This document shows positions 33,225 through 44,864 of a DNA stretch of 64,000 bases, in pieces (position 1 is the stretch's first letter; every line of letters starts with the position of its first letter). The DNA comes from Dichetophora obliterata. Its lineage: Eukaryota > Arthropoda > Insecta > Diptera > Sciomyzidae. Under the pieces are notes generated by a model that had not been told where the DNA came from, did not search any database, and saw nothing but the letters and a program-made list of their open reading frames with translations. The translations under genes were made by a program, and so were the position numbers. Location: NCBI GenBank assembly GCA_963920525.1, contig OY986436.1, positions 13,839,467 to 13,903,466 on the forward strand, read 5' to 3'.

Positions 33225-34810
33225 GAAAAAACTTTTATATATTTTTGCGTGACTACTGGGACATGTGACTTGCATCAATTTAAAATAGAAATACACAAAA
33301 ACTATCAATATTTCGCTTTATTTCTATATAGGAAATGAGTTTTATTCAAGATTTTTATAAAAGACGCGGGTCAGGTTTCTGCAGTTGATCAACATTTTAC
33401 TCCCTAGCAACTCTGTATGAAACAAAAGTTGTCATCGACAAAAAAGTATGTTATGGGTATTTTTTCAAATTTATTTTCACAGATTAATAAAGTATAAACA
33501 TTTGGTTAAAGCTTTTGACCAAATTAAAAATAATGGAAAACCAAAATCTATCGCATTTTTCTTTGGTACCTGGAATGCCTCATGATTTGTTTTTTATGTG
33601 ATGTATGAATATATGCTTTGGTTCATTTAACAATTTTTGTGTGACCCCAATATAAAAAAGATACACGATATTGTAGCAGCGCACAGTGGTCAAATTTAGG
33701 TCAAATAGGTAGTATTTTAGGAAAAAAGTCTGTTACTTTTGAAACAGTTGAAATATTGGAAATTTTTTTACCAGATTTTGAAAACAGCAAGTATTAATTT
33801 TTTATGTAAAAATTTAAAATTATCATAGTTTTTTTTTCAAAATTGTGTAAATTACAATCTGTAAAAACATCTGTTTTTTCGACATAACTCCCAAACCATA
33901 CATCCTACTACTAATTATTTATACATCAAAATGTTTATAATTACTATACCCACATGACTCCGTTCTTAAAAATTAAATTATTTTTAAATAATTTTAACTT
34001 TAATTTCAAGTAGGTACTATTTTCACTTTTGGTGTAATATTTTTCGTTTTTTTATTTTCTTTGATCATAAAATGAGGATTTATACACCAAAATTTTTGTT
34101 AAACCTCTACCTACAAGACTGCATCCCACATTGGTTCCACAGATGAAAAAGACGGCCAAAACTTCATTTTTAAAGATGTTTGAAAAATATTTTTTACTTC
34201 AAATACCTATTTATGATAGATAAATAGTAAAAAGTGCGTTGTTAGTTTCTTTTTGAAATTTTTTTTATTGGCTTATGCCTTTAAAGTTTAAAAAACATTA
34301 ATCAAAAAAAATAGTCGTATTTCAAGTCAAGTTCGAACATTTGTTGAATTATTTTTATAAGTAATTTAACATGTTTTATATTTTTATGTATTGGATTACA
34401 TCTTAATTAATTGCAACTAATTAATTAATAACAATTAATTACTAATTAATTAATTACAACTTAATTAATCAGAATAAAAAGAAAACTTTAAAAAATATTC
34501 ATATTCAATTGAAAACATTGAAAATGTAAATTTTTTAAAAAATTTGACTCAGTTAAAATGGAAAAAATGAAAGTGTTTTCTCCTTCTTTTCCCTTTAGAT
34601 AGGTATTGGTTCCTTTATGGGATATCTTATTATACTAAAAAAAAAAAAATTGTCTGCTCGAATTTGCTCGAATGTGAAATTTTTTAAGAAAAACTAAAAT
34701 GGTGTTGGAAAAAAAAAATTTTTTTTTAAACCATTTATTTTTATCTCTATTTATTTGTATTGTTATGAAACATACTTAATGCGTTTAATATTATAAAATT
34801 TTTGTTTGAA
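33225..34810. other. AT-rich intergenic, nothing recognised
   Basis: No credible genes. A cluster of TTAATTAATTA motifs at about 34390-34470 is locally palindromic. ACATAACTCCCAAACCATACAT near 33880 resembles a stretch near 1695 (both ACATAACTCC), suggesting a shared dispersed repeat. Confidence 0.4.
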
Positions 34811-35440
34811 CATTAAAATTTATAAATTAAAAAAATTTGCATTATCGAAGCTATTTAAGTAGGCATTTGTTTTCACTTTAATTTGTGTGCGATCGGCTGC
34901 GTTTGGTTTTTTCACGCATTTTTTTAAACTTAATTTTGCTTGCGAAACAAAAATTTTTTAAAAATTCACTTTATCGAAGCTAACTTAATAGGCATTTGTT
35001 TTAACTTTAATTTGTGCACGATCGGCTGCTTCGTTTTGATTTTTTAAACTTTATTTTGCCTGCGATCGGTTCTGTTTTGTGCGTGCGTGCTGTGTCGCAA
35101 TAATCATTTGAAGTTGAAAAAAATTTTAAATGCATAAAATAGTTATTAGAAAAGTCAGCATTTTCATAGCCACCATTTTGAATTTCGAATTTTTGACTTA
35201 AGATTCGTGATCAGTGACCCCGAAAACTTTTAGTGCACCAAATTTTAAATGCATAAAATAATTATTAGAAAAGTAAGCCATTTTCATAGTCGCCATTTTG
35301 AAGCCGCCATTTTGAATTTCGAATTTTTGACTTCAGATTCGTGATCAGCGTCCCCAAAAACCTAAATACTAGTATCTTTTTGTAGATTAGACCACTCCTT
35401 GAGGTTTTGGCCGTCGGTTTTTAATTTGGGACCATTGTCC
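34810..35440. repeat. Two adjacent tandem duplications
   Basis: First pair: TTATCGAAGCTA with AGGCATTTGTTT and CGATCGGCTGC, starting near 34842 and again near 34971 (period about 129). Second pair: AAATTTTAAATGCATAAAAT through TTTTGACTT-AGATTCGTGATC, starting near 35121 and 35240 (period about 119); the second copy has an extra GCCATTTTGAA. They may be one decayed satellite-like repeat. Confidence 0.7.
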
Positions 35441-36110
35441 ATCCTTGGAAAAAATTTTAAAATAATATTTTATTTTTATATGTCCTTTTTGGTGATTTTT
35501 TCCGTTTTTTTCGACAAAAAATTCGCCATAAAATCCCAACTACACATCGAACAATGACAATTCAAGCATAAAAATGATAACCATAACATTGTCCTTAAAG
35601 CGGGTTACTTCTAAGTCGAAATGCGTTTTGATCTATCTCTTCTAGTTTTGGAGTTATAGAACACTTTTTGAAAAATTAACATAAAACTAGCATTAAGGAA
35701 AAATTAACATAATTCACTAAATGGCAAATATTGGCAGCTGCTTTTTTCCATAAATAAAAGAGGACATTCGAGTCTTTCAATAGACACCAATGCACCTGTT
35801 GCGGCAAAGTGCGCTAATAAAGAAATGCTCCACTCAAATTCAAATTTTTTTTACTTTTAAGCATACCAATGATATGTGAATGTTTTAAAAACGAATCGTA
35901 TTATTATAAATGTTTTTCTTCTGAAATAAAAACAAATAAACATTTATTGTAATAAAAAAAAAACCCATTTTGTTTTAAATCTGTGAACGGATTATTTATA
36001 CTTGATCATTTCTCTCATGAATACTTTTCTAAGAAATTAAAATCTTTGAAGTTGAAAAACAGAATTTTTTTCTGAAAATAAACCATAGTGCAGCGCACTG
36101 ATTTTGTTAC
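35441..36110. other. No gene recognised
   Basis: AT-rich DNA with A and T runs; no coding frame or clear repeat. Confidence 0.4.
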
Positions 36111-36545
36111 TATTATTTTGCGCAACACTGTATACCTCCCATACAAACCGTTGTCATAAAACTAAAATTTCATGAAATTCCACAAATATTAATCTAATGA
36201 TTTTTAATTTTGCGTATTAGCTTTAATTTCCAATGCAATTTGGCAATACCAAATGAAAAGAATGCTTACCTTGAATACAAAGTGTTGTCATACAAACTAA
36301 ATTTTCTTCAAACTACTCAAAAATTATTTTAATAGCTTGAAATTTTGCAAATCAGCTTTAATTTTTATTTTGCACTCTGAGACAAAAATTAATGTAACGA
36401 CTTGCATTTTTGCACACAAGCTTTGATTTAAAAACTATGAACAGACTATCAAATTTGGTTAAATCGAATAAGACCACGTCTACCTCCCAAACAAAGTGCT
36501 GTCATAAAAACTGCAGCATGTTCTTTAAAGTCCACAAAAATTAAT
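36111..36545. repeat. Decayed repeat with TACCTCCCATACAAA boxes
   Basis: Related boxes occur near 36131 (TACCTCCCATACAAACCGTT), 36265 (TACCTTGAATACAAAGTGTT) and 36480 (TACCTCCCAAACAAAGTGCT), each followed by GTCATA-AAACT. Similar sequence resumes after the hairpin element at 36831, so that element inserted into this repeat. Confidence 0.55.
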
Positions 36546-36546
36546 T

Positions 36547-36832
36547 GGGGTATTCACGATTCAGTGCACTTGCCTGTGCAGTTGAAGACTTGAGGACTTG
36601 TGCACTTTACAAAAACAAATTGTACGTACGTCAAAAATCTGCACAAGTGCTTTTCTACTATTACCTTCAACTTGAGGACTTGAGCAGTTGTGCACTTGTG
36701 TGCATTGAAAAATTGTGACAGCTTTGAAATGGTGATGGTGATGTGTTCGCGAAAACCTAACTGCAAACCTGCACAACTCCTCAAGTCCTCAACTGCACAG
36801 GCAAGTGCACTGAATCGTGAATACCCCTATTG
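36547..36832. mobile_element. Near-perfect hairpin MITE 'GGGGTATTCACGATTC'
   Basis: The outer 58 bases (GGGGTATTCACGATTCAGTG, CACTTGCCTGTGCAGTTGA) are almost perfectly mirrored at 36775-36832 (CCTCAACTGCACAGGCAAGT, GCACTGAATCGTGAATACCCC cited in part). Length about 285 bp. Open frames of 70-82 codons on both strands are created by the inverted repeats and are not genes. Target duplication is unclear. Confidence 0.85.
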
Positions 36833-38119
36833 TTATGACTTACAATGGTGCACATTAGATTTAATTTCCAAGTTGCACTTTAAAAATGAAATGTTGCAAA
36901 GTCGAATGAAAAGTACAACAATCTCCCATTCAAAGTGACTTTATCAGAATAGCAAATCCCACATAAATGCTACAAAAATATATGAATTGCCGCTTTCATT
37001 TTAACAAATTTGCGATGCTATTTGAAACGTACTTTGAATTATAAATGTGAAAAAATTGAATATTAACCACACCTATCATCAGTGTTGCCAGAAAAGGGAA
37101 TTTTCCCCGATCTGCGGGAATTTTCAACCCAAGAGGGAAAACGGGAATAACACTCTTAAAAACGGGGCAAATCAGGTTGACCGCGTGATTTTGTCACAAA
37201 ATATTATGTTATGAATTTTTTGTTATGAATCTTGTATATAAATACATTTTAAAATTATCTGAGTAATCTTGAGTTTTAATTTCATTTTATTACTATTTGA
37301 ATTAGCTTGTGTATTTAATTTAAAATCATTTTGATTGTCACCAGCAGGGTTGCCATTTTGTTAAAATATTTCCATTTTTGGTAGAAAATTTTTGACTTGG
37401 TAAAACAGTTAATTCGTTATCGTTTTGGTAATTTTTTTTTGTGCAAGCAAATTTATTAAAAAGTTCATGATTCCATTCCACCAATTTTTTTTTTCATAAT
37501 AGTTATTTTATGGATCATTAGTCAAAAATATTTGAAACCAATTTTTTATTTCAATATAAAACAAGGAATTTGCGAAATTTTTTTTTATTTTACGTTTATA
37601 AAAAAAGATATTTTTTATTCGCTTATACTGCAATAACTGACGGAGAAAGAAAAATTTGTCTCGAACAAGAAATGTGCGCCTTTTTTAAGCTTTGATGTGA
37701 ACACAATAGTTGAAGACTTGAAGTAATATTTTTAGCCTTTTATCATACTATTTTTTATTGCGAAATTAGAGATTTCCAACAAAATGGATTTATTTTAATT
37801 TGGACCAAATTTTGTTTTTTGTTCAAAATGAAAACTAAAATATTTGTCTTATTGCTGGTATGATTTGAGAAAGACTTTTTAGTTTTGTATAAAAAAAAAC
37901 ATTTTTTCGAGCCCATTTTTTAAACTTTGGGCCCCTATAACTTCTAAACCAGATCTGCCAGAGCGGCAGATAATTTTTTTAAATTTATTGTTCAATTATC
38001 CTTCAACTACAACTACAAACTACAAAAGCCAAAATTCGAAAAAAAATTGTTCAAATTTTGGCTTTGGTTGGTTTTTTCCGAAATAGCTTAACATTATGAA
38101 ATAGCGATCCATAAAGTCG

Positions 38120-39800
38120 GTTTTTAAATTTTGCATTTGAACTCACATTACCCCACGTTAAAAGAGCTTGAAGAAGAAGTTTTTGATTATGTAAATTTCT
38201 TATTTTGAGGAATTTTACGGCAAAAATTTTGATGTATTATTCAAAGATATATGATATGGAATTTTTTCAAAAAAGCAACACAATTGCATAGTAAATTTTT
38301 CTAAACGAAATTCAATTTTATTCTTATTAAACGTAGCTACATAAGTAGGTATGTAAAAGTTATATGTATATGGTATTAGCTTTAATTGCAAGACATTCAA
38401 CTTAATTTTTGTAATATGCAATTATTTAAATAACTATTTCTGTGGTCACAAGGAATAATGACTAAACTCATAGTATCGGAAAAAACAATATTTTTAATTA
38501 ATATATAAAATTAATATTACGAATTTAATGAATATTTGAATTAAAATATATGAACCGTTACAAACGAAATATGTGCAGACATGAGTGATACACTATTATG
38601 GTTGAAAAGCTTTTTCCTTCATCCTTCCAAAGAATGGCAATAAAGAAAATGGCGTATCGCTTTTTTACGATAGCTTGAGTTTAGTCATTCTTCCTTGTAA
38701 CCACGGATTTTATGCTATTGATCTGATATTGATCATTCTTCAAAACAACAACAATCTAACAAAAGTACGGATCTTAATGCGCTTGTATTTTTAGTAAAGA
38801 AATTCACAATTTCGTGTATTTTGGATATTTGTGCTTTTGTAAATAATTTTAAAAATTTCCTATCAATTGTGAACGGCCTTTTTGATATAATTTTCTACAG
38901 TTGTTGCAAAACGTGAAATTCACAGCCTATTGATGAAAAGCAAAATTATTTTCCTTTGGAAATTTCGCTTAACTCAATTTTATGTAGAAAAAATTCTTTA
39001 AGCACAATTGTTTGGTTTTTTATTCGCTTATCTTCCACATCAGTTTTTTTCGCCTTTACTTTTATTTATAATCAGCAGTCAGTTTGCAATTTAGTATGCT
39101 GTTGTATATTTTCTTAGTGTAGAGTAAATATATATTTTATCATTTTGCAAATGATATGGTGCAAGACCATTTGCACTGGATTGTGAATAGCCCTAGTATG
39201 TTCTCAGTATTACGATGCACTGTTTTGCATTCTAATGTTATTTTTTTGTTGTTATACAGCTTTTCTGCTATGAGTTGGCCTTTGACACCTTCGCTGGCTT
39301 AACTATAATATATAGTTTTTCAATATTTTTTCTTGTAAGGAACTTATTAAGATGCATCCTTCCTTGTGGAGTACGAATAAAAATTCTTTGGAAATAAAAT
39401 CATTTTTAAAAATGTAACAGTTTTAAATGATCCAGCAGAAAGAATGATATGACTTCTAAATATGTTATCCAAGTAATTGAACATTACAATAAAAATCATC
39501 CTGACAGCAGAAAACGTACAATACTTCGCAACTTAAACTAATGTCGTATAATTTTGTTTCTTATGGTTATTTACATAAATACTTATGTAGCTACGTTTAA
39601 TAAAAATAAAATTGAATTTTTTTCGAAAAAACTCACTGTGCAGTTGTGTTTTTTTTTAATAAAAATACCATAACATATATCTTCAAATTATACATGAAAA
39701 TTTTTGTTGTATAATTCTTCAAAATACGAAATTTATATAATTAAAAACTTCTTCCTTATGCTCTTGTAAAGCGGGGTAATGTGAGTTGAAGTTATCAAAT
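38120..39800. mobile_element. Foldback-type element, arms about 220-260 bp
   Basis: The left arm (about 38138-38365) starts GAACTCACATTACCCC and runs through GAAGAAGTTTTTGATTAT, AGATATATGATATGG and AAACGTAGCTACATAAGTA. The right arm (about 39575-39795) is the inverse: TACTTATGTAGCTACGTTTA, then CCATAACATATATCTTC and GGGGTAATGTGAGTTG. Arms are roughly 80 percent identical with small gaps; the loop is about 1.2 kb with no recognisable gene. No target duplication seen. Confidence 0.75.
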
Positions 39801-40579
39801 TTTGGAAAAAAATTTTATCAAAAGCACATTGCAGAGTTTTTAAAAAAAAATGTACAGAACAAAATGCAATGTTTCTTAAAGCATAAGATGAAAAATTTTA
39901 TTAGCTTTTAAATAAGTATAAATTGATAAAAATTGTTTCATTAGTTTCATAGTCATATGAATTTCAATTTTTTAGCCGAAAAGCCTTAAAGCTGATTGCG
40001 CGACTATTTACCGTTAGATAATATTAAAGTGTTATATACCAAAATTCATGTTTCTAAGAGTAGAATCGGAAATCAACGTGTCCCGGGGATTTTTCGAAAA
40101 CCGTTGAAAAAGTAAGACAGTCTAATATACATATATTCTATTTATTTTTATTTTTCTTAATTTTTTAAAATAATAACCTTCATGGTTAGAAATCTTGGAA
40201 TAAATTTTAATACAAGCATTAAAAAGTATTAAATTTTGTAAAATTTGTAAAAAGTGTTAGTAAAAATTGATTACGAAATTCGTAAATTTTTTTATTAAAA
40301 TTAGTTCTAAATATTAATACAGTTAAAATATTAAAACGAAAGGTATAAAGTAAATTAAACTCAAATTTTGGCACTCGATTTGTTTTGAGTTCTAGATGAT
40401 TTAAGGGAAAAACATTTTGCCACACCCTCTTTTACCGCCTACAAATCAACAAAAATGCTATATTTTGGACGGTTGTGGTTGTATTAGACTAAAATTTTGT
40501 AATTTTGTAATACGTTTGGCAACTATACTCAAAATGGTGAGAACATAAAATTTTTTTCCGATTAGCATGAAAATTCATA

Positions 40580-40770
40580 TATGGCAGTAAGGCGGTGGCA
40601 GGACAACATCTGCCGGGGAATATCTATATACAATAAATTCTTCTGTACATGGCTTTCTCACTGAACTCCTGTTAAACAGTTAGACCGATTTTGAAGAAAT
40701 TTGGTGTTTGTATTTTTTTAATTCAAGTTATTTTATGTATTAAAAACATTTTTGTTAAAAAAAATTGTTC
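40580..40770. mobile_element. Helitron-like fragment
   Basis: ACAACATCTGCCGGGG followed by TCTATATACAATAAATTCTT and then ACTCCTGTTAAACAGTTAGA with CCGATTTTGAAGAAATTTGG resemble the end of one insect Helitron and the start of another. This is recognition from memory of the family's conserved phrases, not an alignment. No Rep/helicase coding region is present. Confidence 0.45.
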
Positions 40771-40869
40771 AAGTCCTGACTAATAATAATTTCACTAGCC
40801 CGTGTAATGAAGGATCTACAAATTATGGTTGTGTATCCAAAGTAGCAAACAAAATATTGCTACAAGGAA

Positions 40870-41300
40870 AATGTCCAGCTAGAAACAAACTAAATTCGGC
40901 AACTACAAGAAGATGGAAGAAAAAAAACTCACATACATATAAATAATAACCTGTAAAATTTGTATCAAATATAACTTTTATTCTCATTAATTAAATCTAC
41001 AATATTTGTTTGTTTTATTTTAAATTTATAAAATACTGCTAGACCAATTCTATTTATTGCTACATTTTTTTATTATCCAATAATTATTTCATTAGGCAAA
41101 TCAGAATTCTTTCTTTTTATTCAGCTAATGAAATATCTAAAAATCGTTCTCTGCAGCAGCAACTATATAACTATAGCTATATTTAGTAGCTATATTTGCA
41201 GCAGCAAAATATAGCTACAACAAAATCACAACAAAAATGTCCAGCTGGAAACAAAATAAATTCGGCAACCATGCACATGCAAATAAGAAGCTGTAAAATT
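40870..41300. repeat. Direct repeats, spacing about 363 bp
   Basis: AATGTCCAGCTAGAAACAAA followed by CTAAATTCGGCAAC at 40877 recurs as AATGTCCAGCTGGAAACAAA with TAAATTCGGCAAC near 41237; both are followed by an A-rich stretch and CTGTAAAATTT. Between them, GCAGCAACTATATA and AGCTATATTTAGTAGCTATA form local repeats. Non-coding. Confidence 0.6.
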
Positions 41301-41544
41301 TTATTTTCATTCATAAAATTTGCAATATTACTTCAGATATTCAAATAAGAAGAAACAGGCAAGCACATTAAAAAATACCGATCTTTTTGCTCCCTTGTGC
41401 ACGCAGCCAAAATGATCAAAATATAGAAAACAAAATGTAAACAAACTCGCACTTTTGAAGGGGTATAAAATAAATGTCCCATCAAAATACCCTGTTCTGT
41501 CGATGGATGGCTAATATCGGCGAGCAAAAAATAACGAGCGACGA

Positions 41545-41913
41545 GTGAAATCTCTTATAGATATATTCTCGTTGCAAATAGTGAAAATCGAAAATGGCAA
41601 GAAAATATATATTAAGTATGCGATTAAGGATTCCCAGAACTCTTTTATTACTATCGGAAAAACATTGGAAGAAGCAGAAGCAGCATTACAACGAAAATTA
41701 GCAAAGAGAGAGGCAATTCAACCTTTGATTATGCTCACTGGAAGCGTCATGCATCCAGAAAATATAATTCTTAATTTTGATGGGATAAAATTCAAATTTT
41801 TGACTTTGATTGTAATAAATTTTTATGTTCGACTAAATAATAACTTCGCATGTTTTCATTTCACAGTATTTGTTATCAAATTTACTAAATTGTTGTTATA
41901 CATGAGGGAATAA
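41545..41913 (+). CDS. Hypothetical 122-codon open frame, function unknown
   Basis: I do not recognise this frame. The first part (about residues 12-75: IVKIENGKKIYIKYAIKDS, then TLEEAEAALQRKLAKREAIQ) has a less biased, more protein-like composition than the AT-rich background, including a Glu/Ala/Lys helix. The second half turns into hydrophobic Phe/Val/Ile-rich sequence typical of non-coding DNA. It could be a fragment of an old transposon or domesticated gene, or chance. No promoter or splice evidence supports it. Confidence 0.2.
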   Translation: MKSLIDIFSLQIVKIENGKKIYIKYAIKDSQNSFITIGKTLEEAEAALQRKLAKREAIQPLIMLTGSVMHPENIILNFDGIKFKFLTLIVINFYVRLNNNFACFHFTVFVIKFTKLLLYMRE

Positions 41914-42189
41914 AATTGTTCATTTAATAAAAAAATTTTAGATTTAGCAACTAAATAAATTGGTAAGATGGAAAAAAATCTTCTTTATTGAAAATCGGAG
42001 ACGAAAACGTTTAAATGAAAACGATTTATTATTAAATAAATAAAATACATATATATTTAAATAAAACATTTTCAACTCAAAATTTGAAAAAATACGATTT
42101 TTTTTTAATTTAGCTGATTTATTAATGTCGCTATATGTAAAATTCTTAATTATGAGAAATAATTATCTTCGTGGCATAACAAAACAATT

Positions 42190-42915
42190 TTTGAATTAAA
42201 TATATAGGGTAAATCAACAAAATATTTTGTTAAATAAACAAAATATTTTGTTAAATCAACATAATATTTTGTTAAATCAACAAAATTTTTTCAAACCTAT
42301 GGTATTTTTTATCAATTTGACAGAAATTTTCATCAATTTCACAAAAACTTTTATTATATTGGCAAAAGTTTTATCAATTTGACCAAAATTTCATCAATTT
42401 GATAAATTTTGGGCAAATCAACAATATCGAAGATTCTTGTAGGTGCTCCGAATAGTTTGTATTAATAATTGCTTTATCAATCTGAAAACATTTTTATCAA
42501 TTTGACAAAACATTTTTTAATTTGATAAATTTTCATCAAATCATTAAAATCCATGATTTTCGTTGGTACTCTAAATTGTTAATATTGATAATTGATTTGA
42601 AAATTTGAAAATTTTTTATCAATTTGATAAACTTTTATCGAATAAACAAAATCGATGATTCTTTTTGGTGCTCTGAGTTGTTCATATTGATAATTGCTTT
42701 ATACATTTGACAAACAATTTTATCTATTTGATAAATTTTTATCAAATCAACAAACTTTGTTACTGTTTTTTGTGCTCTGCATTGTTCATATTGATAATTG
42801 GTTTATTAAATGAACAAAATGGCTTTGTAAAATCAACAAAAATATTTCAGGACGTATAGTGACAAAAATATTGGCAAATCAACGTAGTTTTTATCAATTT
42901 CACGAAGTTTTTATT
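42190..42915. repeat. Minisatellite of TTGATAA/AAATCAAC motifs
   Basis: It begins with near-perfect short repeats of AAATCAACAAAATATTTTGTT (cited in part) at 42208-42290. It continues with a 100-120-bp unit: GGTGCTCTG-ATTGTTCATATTGATAA appears near 42438, 42561, 42664 and 42768 with increasing similarity, separated by CAATTTGATAAATTTTTATC segments. Both strands carry TTGATAA boxes, so it is partly self-complementary. Confidence 0.75.
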
Positions 42916-43373
42916 TTGAGTGTAATTATGCCTTAATGGAGAAGTTTGCATAAAAAAATTGAAAGTAAAATTTTCTATTTCCGATTATAGAAAAAGATAC
43001 AGTGAAAAAAAAAATGGCAATAAAATACAAAAACCCTCGGGCCAAGTCAAAATTTATGTCACAGAAAAAAACTAAGGAAGCAGAAAAATGTATTTGACGA
43101 GTAGTTCCCAAAAATATATGAAGCCGGTGAGGTCAAAAATTCGTGCCACTCTAATGTACCAGTAATAAAGGTGTTATATTATTTTAAGGCATTACATTAG
43201 TAAGGTTTGTATTATAATGGTGTCTATTTAAAACAAAAAACTGAACTTTAAAAAAGGGGAAAAACGGGGAAATGTTAAGGGAAGAACGGGAATATCTTAT
43301 TGAAATGCATGAACAAATGGGAATGATCTCTCCCAAAATCTGGCAACAAGCTCCTGTCATCTCTCCTATCATC

Positions 43374-44106
43374 TCCTTTTCAAACCGACATCATCAAAAT
43401 AATAAATCATCATAACTTTGAATATAATTTAAACATGGCCGTAGGGTATTTAAACTTAGGCCCAGCCAAAAATAATAGACTATTTTTTTATAAAAAAAAA
43501 TTTGTAATAAGCAGAAATTCCCAAAAATCCTAGCTTACGGTAAACATTAATTAAGTATCGTTAAAGTGTCAACTACTTGGATTTTGGAACAAAACTAACA
43601 CCAAGTTGGGTTATGAAAAAAAAACTACTTGAGTTCGGTCGGTTTATGGGAAAAAAAGGACCTTGCCCAACAACAGATAGACTTGAGTCGAGCTTTGAAT
43701 TGAAAATATATTTAAAATAAGAGCATTTTGGTACTAAACAAACTCTGTTCAGATTGACTTCTGAAAATAAACTGCTTGAATTGAGTCGTTGGTCGGGTTG
43801 AAAAAACGACAGATGGAAAAAAGTGTTCCCATTTAAAAGTACTTTTTGGCATTTTCCCCAGTTGTGGAACAAAATATAATGCTCCATTGAATTTTTTGGA
43901 CGATTTTATATGGAGAAACAATTCAACCACAATTTTGTATATATCGACTTTGTTGGGTTTTAAAAGTAGATACCTTAATTTCATCAATGGAAGTTTTTGA
44001 ATTTGATTCCTATCTCGTTCTATGAGTTTAAGTTCTTCAACCTCGTTCTTCAGATATATGTCACGTATAGGGCATAAAATACCCTTAATATAAAATATTC
44101 AAAGTA
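43374..44106. other. No gene; short direct repeats before the LINE
   Basis: AAACGACAGATGGAAAAAAG near 43804 recurs as AAACGACAGACGGAAAAAAG near 44113 at the start of the LINE ORF1 remnant. ACTACTTGAGTTCGGTCGGTT and AACTGCTTGAATTGAGTCGT (cited in part) are related too. This may be the LINE 5' region with internal repeats, but its 5' boundary is not visible. Confidence 0.4.
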
Positions 44107-44861
44107 TTGAAAAAACGACAGACGGAAAAAAGTTCTCAAATTACTTCGGTTTCTACAGGAGCGATACCGAAACAAATATCGAACAGCAGTATCAAAGCCC
44201 CTGTTCATAAAGAACTTGTGATTATTGAGCCTGGAAAATCTATATTTGTTTCTCGTTTTGCAGCTGATACATCCGTTGAAGACGTGTTATTCTATATAAA
44301 CTCTAAGCTGAATCATGATACAATTATTTGACAAGGTAGCCGCATAGACTGGCTTTTTTCTCACGAGCGGCGATGGGTAGTTGTCAAAATTAGTTGTTTA
44401 TGCAATTAATCAAAGAAAAGTGAAAAAATAAGCTGCGAATTAAGCATAGCTAGTCAACCGTAACAAACTACAAACATTTCAATCAACTTCGCGAATAAAT
44501 TTAATGAATAAAAGATAAGTTAAAAATAAGCACATTGCTAGTCAACAGCAGCAAACTACAACATTCTTTAGCTGTTTTTGACAACTGCCAATCGCCAAAA
44601 AACTGTCACGGCTACCTTGTAAAATAGTTATACCATGAGCTGAATGTTGTAAATAAAAATATCTCTGGTTACAAATTCAATTTTTCATACGAGCGTATTA
44701 TGTCCTCTTTTAAAATATCTTTGCCTGGTGATCTTTTTCACAAGGTATTGGATCAAAAGTTTTGGGCTGACAATACGATGGTGCATGAATTTATTTCTAG
44801 ACCTCGGCCTACAAGTTCCTTGGCTACTTTTCCGGTTTTTAACAAGAATCAAAAAAACTAG
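44107..44861 (+). pseudogene. LINE ORF1 remnant, split by MITE
   Basis: The first part (44107-44318) contains KSIFVSRFAADTSVEDVLFY followed by INSKLNHD, like the C-terminal RNA-binding region of insect LINE ORF1 proteins. After the 314-bp MITE the frame resumes with SYERIMSSFKISLPGDLFHK, then QKFWADNTMVHEF and a stop at 44859-44861. The continuity on either side of the MITE shows one ORF was interrupted. No intact zinc knuckle is visible in the surviving part. Confidence 0.75.
44319..44632. mobile_element. MITE 'ACAAGGTAGCCG', copy 2, inside LINE ORF1
   Basis: 314 bp with ends TACAATTATTTGACAAGGTA and TACCTTGTAAAATAGTTATA, inverted to each other. Subterminal blocks (AGACTGGCTTTTTTCTCACG; TTGCCAATCGCCAAAAAACT-like AACTGCCAATCGCC; GCAGCAAACTACAA) match copy 1 at 8593-8840 in reverse orientation. 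The centre differs in length from copy 1, with an internal near-repeat of GCTAGTCAAC-GCAAACTACAA. Confidence 0.85.
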
Positions 44862-44864
44862 ATT

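Larger units (their letters stand above)
37073..43373. mobile_element. Possible large hAT-like element or two half elements
   Basis: CAGTGTTGCCAGAAAAGGGA at 37080 looks like a hAT left end, and the inverse-like TCTGGCAACA near 43340-43350 could be its right end. Both subterminal zones share the unusual GGGAA and ACGGGAATA motifs. CCTATCAT lies just before the left end (37072-37079) and again a few bases beyond the right motif (about 43366). The right motif is not exactly adjacent to that 8-mer, and 6 kb without transposase is long, so this is tentative. Confidence 0.3.

Noticed and set aside
36554..36938. Frames of 71-82 codons on both strands around 36.7 kb
   Set aside because: Created by the near-perfect inverted repeats of the hairpin MITE.
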